Part shown: positions 1 through 8,639 of the stretch, piece by piece
How the letters are laid out: the number at the start of each line of letters is the position of its first letter
Numbering within the stretch: position 1 is the stretch's first letter
Origin: Photobacterium halotolerans DSM 18316
Lineage (GTDB): Bacteria > Pseudomonadota > Gammaproteobacteria > Enterobacterales > Vibrionaceae
DNA: 64,000 nucleotides
Assembly: GCF_000425165.1 (NCBI RefSeq)
Contig: NZ_KE384320.1
Coordinates: 530,994 to 594,993 of the forward strand
Direction: 5' to 3'
Notes under the pieces: model-generated
What the model was told of the DNA's origin: nothing
The model's database searches: none
Seen by the model: the letters and a program-made list of their open reading frames with translations, nothing else
Program-made: the position numbers and the translations under genes

Positions 1-1550
1 TCGACAATCTGCTCAAGCACAGGGACACAAATAGTGACGGTGAACGTACTGCCTTCCCCGACTTCGGAGCTGACCTCAATATCTCCGCCCATCATGTTCA
101 CCAGCTGGCGCGATACTGCCAGGCCAATGCCGGTGCCGACGGCGTGCAGATTATCCTGACCCTGTTTCACCTGATAATACATGGCGAAGACTTTATCCAG
201 CTCAGACTCAGGAATGCCGATCCCGCTGTCTTCGATCTCAAAGGTGATTTCCGCCTGCTGGTTGTCCAGCAGTTCGCTGCTCACAGACAGAATGACCCCG
301 CCTTCCTTGGTGAACTTGGTCGCGTTGCTGATCAGATTCCACAGCACCTGGCGCAGCCGCGTCCCGTCGACCTGAATATAGGGCGGTAAATCCGTCAGTT
401 GCTCCAGGTCGAATCGCAGGCCCTTCTGCTCGGCCATCAGGCCGGAAATGTTGCCCATCTCCTCGATAAAGGCATCGAAATCCAGCGGCGTTGGCAACAA
501 CTCCAGACGACGGCGATCCGACTTGTCCATGTCGATAATGTCATTGAAGATATTGCCCAGAGTAATGGCGCTGACATAGATAGTACGCATGTAGCCGCGC
601 TGCTGATCATTGAGCGGGCCTTCCAGCAGCATCCGGCTCAGTCCGACGATCCCGTTCAGCGGCGTCCGTAATTCATGGCTGATGGTCGAGATAAACGCGG
701 TTTTATCGCGGCTGGCTTTCTCCTGGGCTTCCTGGTATTGCTTGCGTTCAGTAATGTCACGGCCAAATCCCATCAGGCCAAGCCGGCGGCCATCGCGGCT
801 GTAAAAAGGCACTTTACGCAACTCAAAAATGGCTTTGCGGCCATCGGGGTATTCCAGCCACTGCTCGTAGGTCAGCGAGATATTTTGGGTGAAAACCTGC
901 TGATCGGTTTCCACTATCTTGACCGCCACCTCTTCACTGTACACATCCCAGGGAGTCAGCCCGACCAGCTCCTGTTCCGTTCTGCCGGTCAACTCGGCCA
1001 TCGCCCGGTTACAGCCGGAAAATTCGTTCTTTTCGTTACGGTAATAAATGAGATCCGGCGACGCATCGAGAAAGGACTTCAGCAAGGCACTTTGCTCTGC
1101 CAGTTCAAGCTGGGCGCTTTCACGCTGTGCCACCTCGTTCTCCAGATCCTGCATCGCAATCCGGCGCTCTTCTTCAGCCTTGATCCGCACTTCTATCTGC
1201 TGGTTCAGCTCAGTAATGTTATCTTTCAGCTGCTTGTTCAGGGTCAGATCCCGTGAGCGCATTTCTTCCAGCTTGGTCACCAGCTTGGACAACCGCTGGC
1301 GGGAATCTTCAAGCTGATCCACCACCACAGACAGAAAATAAACCGCCCAGGGGGTGATCAGCAGACCAAAAAAAACAGAGCGGACGATATCAATATCCAG
1401 TACTTCGCCCTGCAGTGCCAGAGTGACCCCCACCTGTACCACCACAGCCAATGCCACCAGAGCTAACGCCAACAGCAGGCTGAAGCGTACTATGCCAAGC
1501 TTCACCAACAGGTCGACATAGAACTGCGCCAACATTTTTATTTGTTTCAT
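1..1550 (-). CDS. arcB: Aerobic respiration control sensor kinase ArcB (3' end outside window)
   Basis: Hybrid inner-membrane histidine kinase of the ArcA/ArcB system, which senses quinone redox state and controls respiratory genes. The first 516 codons lie here. The translation begins MKQIKMLAQFYVDLLVKLG and matches the E. coli ArcB N-terminus closely. Two membrane segments lie at about residues 22-45 and 57-77, followed by a leucine-rich coiled coil, a PAS domain at about 150-270 (FLDASPDLIYYRNEKNEFSG) and the HisKA motif TISHELRTPLNG. The phosphorylated His falls at residue 292, the same number as in E. coli. HATPase motifs EDSGIGIP and GTGIGLAVSR follow. Receiver and HPt domains must lie beyond position 1. 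The start has an AGGAA ribosome site 7 bases upstream. It follows a diguanylate cyclase gene by about 40 bases, with a hairpin between them. Confidence 0.96.
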   Translation of the reverse strand, partial: MKQIKMLAQFYVDLLVKLGIVRFSLLLALALVALAVVVQVGVTLALQGEVLDIDIVRSVFFGLLITPWAVYFLSVVVDQLEDSRQRLSKLVTKLEEMRSRDLTLNKQLKDNITELNQQIEVRIKAEEERRIAMQDLENEVAQRESAQLELAEQSALLKSFLDASPDLIYYRNEKNEFSGCNRAMAELTGRTEQELVGLTPWDVYSEEVAVKIVETDQQVFTQNISLTYEQWLEYPDGRKAIFELRKVPFYSRDGRRLGLMGFGRDITERKQYQEAQEKASRDKTAFISTISHELRTPLNGIVGLSRMLLEGPLNDQQRGYMRTIYVSAITLGNIFNDIIDMDKSDRRRLELLPTPLDFDAFIEEMGNISGLMAEQKGLRFDLEQLTDLPPYIQVDGTRLRQVLWNLISNATKFTKEGGVILSVSSELLDNQQAEITFEIEDSGIGIPESELDKVFAMYYQVKQGQDNLHAVGTGIGLAVSRQLVNMMGGDIEVSSEVGEGSTFTVTICVPVLEQIV

Positions 1551-1570
1551 TGTGATTCCTGCTACAACAA

Positions 1571-1592
1571 AATGCTGCCCTCAGGCAGCATT
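1571..1592 (-). terminator. Intrinsic terminator/attenuator between the diguanylate cyclase gene and arcB
   Basis: A perfect 9-bp stem (AATGCTGCC/GGCAGCATT) with a 4-base loop overlaps the stop codon of the upstream gene. On the minus strand it runs into TTTTGTTG, a short U-rich tail. It would reduce read-through into arcB, whose ATG is about 20 bases further on. arcB may therefore depend partly on read-through or on a promoter inside the upstream gene. Confidence 0.6.
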
Positions 1593-3402
1593 AAAACTCA
1601 TCGGATTCAGCCATCAGGCGGGTGGTATTCCGCCCGTCGGCTTTTGCTTTGTAAAGCGCTTTGTCTGCCATTGCAATCAACTCGCCATAATCCTGATTCG
1701 GCATGGGAGTCATGGTGGCCACACCCAGGCTGACAGTCAGCATTTCGCTGATGTCTGAAAAGCCGTGAGGAATGGCTTTCTCAGCCAGTTTATTGTGGAT
1801 TTTGCCTGCCACGGTTTGCCCCCCCGCCAAAGGCGTATTCGGCAGCAGGAAGGCAAACTCCTCGCCGCCATAACGGGCGACTTCATCGGTTTCCCGGCGG
1901 ATCACGCTATCGAACACCTGGGCCACTTCCTGCAACGCGTGATCGCCCTGCTGGTGGCCGTAATTATCGTTGTAAGCTTTAAAACTGTCGATATCACAAA
2001 GAATTAATGTCAGAGGCTGTTGCTCACGCATATGGCTGTGCCAGAGCTTGCGCAGTTGTTCATCGAAGCTGCGGCGATTGGCCACTTTGGTCAGGCTGTC
2101 GACAAAACTGAGCTCCTGCAGTTCCATGATGGCGTCGGCCAGCTGCTGCTCAGCCTGCTTACGCTCTGTCACATCCCTGGCTATCAGCAACACGCCGGCT
2201 GAGCCGTCGGTCGGATCGCGATACGGGGATTTCACAATTTCATACCAGACCGGCTCACCGGTTTCGAGAATGACATAGGCATCCGTCTTCACGGTCAGGC
2301 CGTCTCTCAGCACTTTGATATCAGTCTGATAAAACTCCTGCAGCATCTCAGGATCAATCACATTGCGGGCTGTCTTGCCGATCAACTCTTTGGCACTGAA
2401 CCCCAGCACTTTGGCAAAAGGTTCATTACAGCCAACATAGACGCCGTGCTCATTGTACAGGCCGATAGGATCCTGACTGGCATTGAGAATGGAGTTGAGC
2501 AGGGTGTTACGCTGAGCCAGGATCTGCTCCGTGACTTCCCGTTTCTCTATTTCCTGCTTGAGGCTTTCCTGCATCTCGTGCCAGTCGGTCACGTCATGGC
2601 TGATACTGAGGGTGCCAATGATCAGACCGTCTTCGTCTGTCATCACGGTTTTATTGGTTTCCAGCAACCGGCTGGCACCATCCGGCGCCGTGGTCCAGGT
2701 ATGAATCACAGGCGTCTCGCCGATGCCGGTCGGATCGCCCTGTATCAGCCCCTCTTCCCGGCGGCCGCGCCAGAAACGATCAAAGGCGGTATTGGTGCCT
2801 ATGATATTGCCGGCCTTATCCTGAAAATACACCAGCTCTGACAGTGAGTTCAGGACGCGCTGGAAAACGCGCTGTTCAATCTGAACATAAGGGTTAGCCT
2901 GGCTGCTGGTTGGCGCGACAAAAAACAGCAACCAGGCTGATTGCCAGCGATAGCTGAGCAGTTGTCCGGAAATCAGCACCCTGATGGTCGAATTGCCAAG
3001 CTGCAGTGTTTCTTCTACGTTCTCGAACCCGGTCCCCGGCTGTAAGGGGCGCAGCACATCCGCCATCATCCGGGCGCCAATACCTTCCGGGTAGTAGAAG
3101 CGGTTCTCCACTTTACTGACCCCCAAGAGTTCCCGGCAGCTGGCATTGGCATAAAACAGCTCGCCATCTTTACTGCGGACAATGGCCGCTGCGATGGGCA
3201 GCCGGGAAATGGTGGCATGAAGACGCCGAAAGGCCAGACTGCCCAAATGATGCACTATCCAGGCCGCCAGTGAAGTTAAAACAGCCACCAACAGAAATGT
3301 CATACCTATGACTGACATATTCAGCCCTTCTTCAGCTATCCCCCATACCGGTAAAGCGGTACAGGCAAGGATAGCAAACGCCATCATGTTCACTTTCTGC
3401 AT
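1591..3402 (-). CDS. Membrane-anchored PAS-PAS-PAS-GGDEF diguanylate cyclase
   Basis: Predicted diguanylate cyclase (2 GTP to c-di-GMP), 603 residues. The start is placed at MQKVNMMAFAILACTALPVW because GGGGAGAAG lies just upstream; the open frame extends 48 codons further but that part is not protein-like. A signal-anchor/first membrane helix (5-22) and a second helix (about 30-50) precede a degenerate PAS (about 60-160) and two further PAS domains (about 180-300 and 310-430, the latter starting LLNSILNASQDPIGLYNEHG). The C-terminal GGDEF domain has an intact RYGGEEF active-site loop. An RETD inhibitory I-site sits five residues upstream, so product inhibition is expected. There is no EAL domain. 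Its place next to arcB suggests a redox-linked c-di-GMP input, but the PAS ligand cannot be read from sequence. Confidence 0.9.
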   Translation of the reverse strand: MQKVNMMAFAILACTALPVWGIAEEGLNMSVIGMTFLLVAVLTSLAAWIVHHLGSLAFRRLHATISRLPIAAAIVRSKDGELFYANASCRELLGVSKVENRFYYPEGIGARMMADVLRPLQPGTGFENVEETLQLGNSTIRVLISGQLLSYRWQSAWLLFFVAPTSSQANPYVQIEQRVFQRVLNSLSELVYFQDKAGNIIGTNTAFDRFWRGRREEGLIQGDPTGIGETPVIHTWTTAPDGASRLLETNKTVMTDEDGLIIGTLSISHDVTDWHEMQESLKQEIEKREVTEQILAQRNTLLNSILNASQDPIGLYNEHGVYVGCNEPFAKVLGFSAKELIGKTARNVIDPEMLQEFYQTDIKVLRDGLTVKTDAYVILETGEPVWYEIVKSPYRDPTDGSAGVLLIARDVTERKQAEQQLADAIMELQELSFVDSLTKVANRRSFDEQLRKLWHSHMREQQPLTLILCDIDSFKAYNDNYGHQQGDHALQEVAQVFDSVIRRETDEVARYGGEEFAFLLPNTPLAGGQTVAGKIHNKLAEKAIPHGFSDISEMLTVSLGVATMTPMPNQDYGELIAMADKALYKAKADGRNTTRLMAESDEF

Positions 3403-3940
3403 GCTGTTTCTTCTCCCCGCAGTCTTCCCTGGCGGTTCCGTGTAGGCCATCTTGGCTCTGCAATACTCAACCGCCAATTTAACACAGTTGCAAGAAGCTG
3501 CTGCATGTCGCGGATTTTTAAAATGCCAAAAAGTGATGTTTGACACTCCAGAGCGTCAAGGATTCGACACTGATTACATTCATCAGGGCAGAGCAATCTG
3601 CTAGTGCGGAATCCAAATCACGTCCCATCATGCTAAGAACACAATCTGAAATAAAATAACCACAAATACAACTGAAAGTTTCCCATCAAAAAATCTCCTC
3701 ACCCCGCCACTTTGCGTAACAATTCATCAACATTAGCCATTCGTGAATTTTTAGTCATAATTTTAACTAATCAGGCCAGGGTTTTAGCTGGTACTACAAC
3801 TAAAGTCGGATTTAGTGATAGTAATTCAGCCAACAGATCTGTAATATATTTTCATTGTGTGCATTATATAACCAGATTGCCATCCGCCAGGATGGCTTTC
3901 ATGTCTTTAGCGTGCTGGCTTGGCCCGTACCACTGAGACT
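3403..3940. other. Intergenic region, divergent promoters, no gene seen
   Basis: AT-rich stretch between the divergent diguanylate cyclase and gltB genes. Short open frames here lack ribosome sites and do not look like proteins. It must hold the promoter of each unit. A TATATAA-type -10 candidate lies near 3864-3873, but I cannot assign -35 boxes with confidence. No sigma-54 GG/GC signature was found. Confidence 0.4.
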
Positions 3941-4063
3941 GGCTGCCTCCCTTCAGATAAGGCAGCCCTCCTGCGGCCAGTAACGGGCAAGATGCCCGCC
4001 TGACCAAGACATGCAGGTATATATAAAAATAAATAGGGAACCGCAGACGGAGGAACCGTCTGC
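3941..4063 (+). promoter_or_regulatory. Structured 5' leader of the first gltBD operon (three consecutive hairpins)
   Basis: Three perfect inverted repeats follow one another. GGCTGCCT/AGGCAGCC is at 3941-3967 (8 bp, 11-base loop). CGGGCA/TGCCCG is at 3984-3998 (6 bp, 3-base loop). GCAGACGG/CCGTCTGC is at 4043-4063 (8 bp, 5-base loop AGGAA). The last ends only about 8 bases before the GGAAGGA ribosome site of gltB. An alternative pairing ACTGGC/GCCAGT (about 3938 with about 3976) would compete with the first stem. No U-tract follows any stem, so a simple terminator is unlikely. A translational or attenuation leader is possible. I do not recognise a known riboswitch class. Confidence 0.45.
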
Positions 4064-4085
4064 TCTACACTGGAAGGATGTAGTT

Positions 4086-7000
4086 ATGACAGATCAAGTG
4101 TTGAATGGTCAGGGGCTTTATGTCCCTGAAATGGAGCACGATGCCTGTGGTATCGGCTTTGTTGCCCATCTCAAGAACCGTAAGTCCCACCAGGTCATCA
4201 CTCAGGCACTGGACATGCTGGCCCGTATGGAACACAGGGGCGGTCAGGGTTGCGATCCCTGCAGTGGTGACGGTGCCGGTATCCTGCTGCAAAAACCCCA
4301 TGAATTCCTGTTGCAGGAATGTCAGAAAATTGGCCTGACACTGCCTGCCTTTGAGCAGTATGGCGTCGGTGTCATCCTGTTTCCGAAAGACGAAAACAAA
4401 CGTGAACAGTGCCGCGACATTCTGGCCCGCAACGCCCAGCGCCTGGGTCTGAGCGTACTGGGATACCGTGTGCTGCCCACAGATAACAGCATGATTGGTG
4501 CCGATCCTCTCAGCACCGAGCCGCAATTTGAACACGCCTTCGTTACCGGCGGCAGCGACATGCCGCAGGAAGAACTGGAGCGCAAGCTGTATGTCCTGCG
4601 TAACTACACGGTTCGTGTCTGTCTGGAAAGCGTGACCAACATTGGTGACGATTTCTACATTAACGCCTTCTCCAGCAAGACATTGGTGTACAAAGGCCAG
4701 CTCACGACAGAGCAGGTTCCGCAGTATTTTCTCGATCTGCAAAACCCGGCCATGGTCAGTGCGCTGGCACTGGTGCACTCGCGGTTTTCCACCAACACCT
4801 TCCCGAGATGGCGTCTGGCGCAGCCTTTCCGTTACATCGCCCATAACGGTGAAATCAACACGGTGCGCGGTAACCTGAACTGGATGAAAGCCCGCGAAGC
4901 TTTGCTGCAATCAGATCTGTTCAGTACAGAAGAGCTGAACATGCTGCTGCCTATCTGTCAGGAAGGGGCATCTGACTCGGCCAACTTTGATATGGCCCTG
5001 GAGTTACTGGTGCTGTCTGGCCGCAGCCTGCCCCATGCGCTGATGATGCTGATCCCGGAAGCCTGGCAGGAAAATCCGGCGATGGATCCCAAACGTCGTG
5101 CGTTCTACCAGTATCACGCCAACCTGATGGAACCCTGGGATGGCCCGGCATCTGTCTGTTTCACTGACGGCGTGCAAGTGGGTGCCACCCTGGACCGTAA
5201 TGGCCTGCGTCCGTCTCGCTATACAGTGACCAAAGATGATTTCCTGGTCATGGCCTCTGAATCCGGTGTGGTTGATATCGCCCCTGAAAATGTCCATTTC
5301 CGTGGCCGTTTACAGCCCGGCCGTATCTTTGTCGCGGATCTTGAGCAAGGCCGTATCGTCTCTGATGACGAAGTCAAAGACAGCATTGCCTCAGCCAAAC
5401 CTTATGAAGACTGGGTGAAGAACAACCTGCTTCACCTCAGCGATCTGCCTGACGCCGATTACAGCCATAGCCAGCCTGAAGCCGAGAAGCTGCTGCATCA
5501 GCAACAGGCTTTTGGCATCAGCAATGAAGAAGTCAACGAGATCATCCTGCCAATGGCCGGCGACGGTAAAGAGCCGCTGGGATCCATGGGCGCGGACTGG
5601 CCACTGGCTATTCTGTCACACCAGTCGCAGCATCTGTCTCATTACTTCAAGCAGCTGTTTGCTCAGGTGACCAACCCACCGATCGACCCGATCCGTGAAC
5701 GCATGGTGATGTCACTGAACACCTATTTGGGTGAAGATCAGAACCTGCTGAGTGAAGGCCCGTCGCACTGCCAGAAACTGGAGCTCAACTCTCCGGTACT
5801 GAGCGATGCCGAGCTGGAAAAACTGCGCGCCATCGACAAGCCCCACCTGCAGGCCAAAACCCTGGATATCGTCTTTAAGGCCAGTGATGAAGCAGGCAAG
5901 CTGGAACAAGCACTGAACCATCTGTGCCAGCACGCCGAAGATGCGGTCAATGACAGCTACTCCATCCTGATCCTCAGTGACCGTGCAGTGAACTCACAGC
6001 ATGCCCATATTCCGGCCATGCTGGCTGTCGGTGCGGTACACCATCATTTGATCCGCAAAGGGCTGCGTGCCAAGTGCGATCTGGTGGTTGAAACGGCCGA
6101 CGCCCGCGAAACACACCATTTCGCCACCCTGATCGGCTACGGTGCCAATGCGGTCAACCCGTACATAGTGACTGAAACCATTGTTTCGCTGCAGCAACGT
6201 AACAAGCTGGATAAAGCCACCAGTGTTGACAAATACTTCAGCAATTTCCGCAAAGCCGTTAACGGCGGCCTGCTGAAGATCTTCTCCAAAATGGGGATCT
6301 CGACCCTGCAGTCCTACCACGGTGCCCAAATCTTTGAGGCGCTGGGGATCAGCAAAGCCGTGGTCGACAAATATTTCACCGGGACTGTCTCGCGTATTCA
6401 GGGACTGACCCTGGACGACATAGCCAAAGAAGTGTTGATCCGCCACCGCATCGGTTACCCGCTGCGTGATATCCCATTGCAGATGCTGGATGTCGGCGGT
6501 GTTTATCAGTGGAAACAGCGTGGTGAAAAGCACCTGTTTAACCCGACCACGATTTCTCTGCTGCAGCAGTCCACCCGCGGCAAAGACTACAGTCAGTTCA
6601 AGCAATACTGCCATGCTGTCGACAGTCAGGGCGACCATGCCGCCACTCTGCGCAGTCAGCTTCAGTTTGCTGTTGATACCAGCCGCAGCATCCCGCTGGA
6701 TGAAGTAGAACCGGCCGAAAATATCCTCAAGCGCTTTGCCACAGGTGCAATGAGCTTCGGTTCTATTTCGCATGAAGCACACTCCACACTGGCTGTCGCC
6801 ATGAACCGTATCGGCGCCAAGTCGAACTCGGGTGAAGGCGGTGAAGACCCGGCCCGTTTCGAGAAAAAAGAAAACGGCGACTGGGAACGCTCTGCCATCA
6901 AGCAGGTCGCGTCAGGCCGCTTCGGGGTGACCTCCTATTACCTGACCAATGCCGATGAGCTGCAAATTAAGATGGCACAGGGTGCCAAGCCAGGCGAAGG

Positions 7001-8639
7001 GGGCCAGCTGCCGGGTGACAAAGTGGACGACTGGATCGGTGCGACGCGTCACTCCACCCCGGGTGTCGGTCTGATCTCGCCGCCGCCGCACCACGATATT
7101 TACTCTATCGAGGATCTGGCGCAGCTGATTTATGATCTGAAAAACGCCAACCGCAAGAGCCGCGTCAACGTCAAACTGGTGTCTGAAGCCGGTGTCGGCA
7201 CCATAGCGTCAGGTGTCGCCAAAGCCAAAGCTGACGTGGTACTGATCGCCGGTTTCGACGGCGGTACAGGTGCCTCTCCGATTTCCTCGATCCGCCATAC
7301 GGGCCTGCCGTGGGAGCTGGGTCTGGCAGAAACACACCAGACACTGCTGAAAAACGGCCTGCGTAACCGTATCGTGGTGCAAAGTGACGGCCAGATGAAA
7401 ACCCCGCGTGACCTGGCTGTCGCCACCCTGCTGGGTGCCGAAGAATGGGGCGTGGCCACCGCAGCTCTGGTGGTGGAAGGTTGCATCATGATGCGTAAGT
7501 GTCATAAAAACACCTGTCCGGTGGGGATTGCGACTCAGAACAAGACCCTGCGTGAACGTTTCGACGGCCGCGTCGAAGACGTGGTGACCTTCTTCCAGTA
7601 CATGGCCGAAGGCCTGCGCGAAATTATGGCAGAGCTGGGCTTCCGTACCATCGATGAGATGGTCGGTCAGTCACAGCGTCTGAAAATCCGCGACAACATA
7701 GGTCACTGGAAATACAAAAACCTGGATCTCAGCCCTGTGCTGCACATTGAACCGGCCCGTGAGGCCGACGGTGTCTACAACCAGTGCAGCCAGAACCACC
7801 ATCTGGAAGCCGTGCTGGATCGCCAGCTGATTGCTGCGGCCCAGCCTGCGCTGGAGCGCGGTGAAGCGGTCAGTGCTGAATTCCCGATCACCAACATAGA
7901 TCGCAGCGTCGGCACTATGCTGTCGAACGAGATCTCCAAAGTCTACAAAGACCAGGGCCTGCCGCAGCCGATGCAGGTGAAATTCAAAGGCTCTGCCGGC
8001 CAGAGTCTGGGGGCTTTCCTGGCCAAAGGTGTAACCTTTGAGGTTGAAGGCGATGCCAACGACTACTGGGGCAAAGGCCTGTCAGGCGGTCAGCTGGTGC
8101 TCTACCCGGATGCCAAGTCTGATCTGATTGCCGAAGACAACATCATAGTCGGCAACGTGTGCTTCTACGGCGCCACATCGGGTGAATCTTTCATCCGCGG
8201 TAAAGCCGGCGAACGTTTCTGTGTCCGTAACTCAGGGGCCCGCGTAGTGGTCGAAGGTGTGGGTGACCACGGCTGCGAATACATGACAGGCGGCGTGGCG
8301 ATTATTCTCGGTCAGACCGGTCGTAACTTCGCGGCAGGTATGAGCGGCGGTGTCGCCTATGTCTGGGATCAGTTCAACGATTTTGCAGGCAAACTCAACC
8401 CTGAGCTGGTGGATCTGGATCCATTGGACAGCGAAGACATTGCCCTGCTGAAAGACATGGTGAGCCGTCACCAGCAACTGACCGGCAGTTCGGTGGCTGA
8501 AACCTTCCTCAGCAATCTGGAGGAAAACCTCAAGCACATCGTCAAAGTCATGCCACGCGACTACAAAGCCGTGCTGCAAAAACGTAAAGCAGCGGCAGAA
8601 GCACAGAACAAGGAAGCACTGGAGGTGAGCCATGGGTAA
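4086..8639 (+). CDS. gltB: Glutamate synthase large subunit, first copy
   Basis: Large subunit of NADPH-dependent glutamate synthase (glutamine + 2-oxoglutarate to 2 glutamate), 1517 residues. The start MTDQVLNGQGLYVPEMEHDAC is chosen because GGAAGGA lies 8 bases upstream; the open frame begins 25 codons earlier. Cys21 (EHDACGIGF) would become the N-terminal nucleophile of the glutaminase domain after propeptide removal. Central, FMN-binding synthase (GGTGASPISS) and C-terminal GXGXG beta-helix domains follow. The 3Fe-4S cysteines are seen in CIMMRKCHKNTCPVG. This copy is clearly unlike E. coli GltB, which resembles the second copy downstream, so the two are old paralogues. Its stop overlaps the gltD start by 8 bases. 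Confidence 0.95.
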   Translation: MTDQVLNGQGLYVPEMEHDACGIGFVAHLKNRKSHQVITQALDMLARMEHRGGQGCDPCSGDGAGILLQKPHEFLLQECQKIGLTLPAFEQYGVGVILFPKDENKREQCRDILARNAQRLGLSVLGYRVLPTDNSMIGADPLSTEPQFEHAFVTGGSDMPQEELERKLYVLRNYTVRVCLESVTNIGDDFYINAFSSKTLVYKGQLTTEQVPQYFLDLQNPAMVSALALVHSRFSTNTFPRWRLAQPFRYIAHNGEINTVRGNLNWMKAREALLQSDLFSTEELNMLLPICQEGASDSANFDMALELLVLSGRSLPHALMMLIPEAWQENPAMDPKRRAFYQYHANLMEPWDGPASVCFTDGVQVGATLDRNGLRPSRYTVTKDDFLVMASESGVVDIAPENVHFRGRLQPGRIFVADLEQGRIVSDDEVKDSIASAKPYEDWVKNNLLHLSDLPDADYSHSQPEAEKLLHQQQAFGISNEEVNEIILPMAGDGKEPLGSMGADWPLAILSHQSQHLSHYFKQLFAQVTNPPIDPIRERMVMSLNTYLGEDQNLLSEGPSHCQKLELNSPVLSDAELEKLRAIDKPHLQAKTLDIVFKASDEAGKLEQALNHLCQHAEDAVNDSYSILILSDRAVNSQHAHIPAMLAVGAVHHHLIRKGLRAKCDLVVETADARETHHFATLIGYGANAVNPYIVTETIVSLQQRNKLDKATSVDKYFSNFRKAVNGGLLKIFSKMGISTLQSYHGAQIFEALGISKAVVDKYFTGTVSRIQGLTLDDIAKEVLIRHRIGYPLRDIPLQMLDVGGVYQWKQRGEKHLFNPTTISLLQQSTRGKDYSQFKQYCHAVDSQGDHAATLRSQLQFAVDTSRSIPLDEVEPAENILKRFATGAMSFGSISHEAHSTLAVAMNRIGAKSNSGEGGEDPARFEKKENGDWERSAIKQVASGRFGVTSYYLTNADELQIKMAQGAKPGEGGQLPGDKVDDWIGATRHSTPGVGLISPPPHHDIYSIEDLAQLIYDLKNANRKSRVNVKLVSEAGVGTIASGVAKAKADVVLIAGFDGGTGASPISSIRHTGLPWELGLAETHQTLLKNGLRNRIVVQSDGQMKTPRDLAVATLLGAEEWGVATAALVVEGCIMMRKCHKNTCPVGIATQNKTLRERFDGRVEDVVTFFQYMAEGLREIMAELGFRTIDEMVGQSQRLKIRDNIGHWKYKNLDLSPVLHIEPAREADGVYNQCSQNHHLEAVLDRQLIAAAQPALERGEAVSAEFPITNIDRSVGTMLSNEISKVYKDQGLPQPMQVKFKGSAGQSLGAFLAKGVTFEVEGDANDYWGKGLSGGQLVLYPDAKSDLIAEDNIIVGNVCFYGATSGESFIRGKAGERFCVRNSGARVVVEGVGDHGCEYMTGGVAIILGQTGRNFAAGMSGGVAYVWDQFNDFAGKLNPELVDLDPLDSEDIALLKDMVSRHQQLTGSSVAETFLSNLEENLKHIVKVMPRDYKAVLQKRKAAAEAQNKEALEVSHG

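Noticed and set aside
144-1317. Several plus-strand frames over arcB
   Set aside because: The minus-strand frame encodes an excellent ArcB match with His292 in place.
4065-4910. 281-codon minus-strand open frame
   Set aside because: Antisense to gltB; the plus-strand protein is conserved and in frame throughout.
5994-6782. 262-codon minus-strand open frame
   Set aside because: Antisense to the middle of gltB, same reasoning as above.
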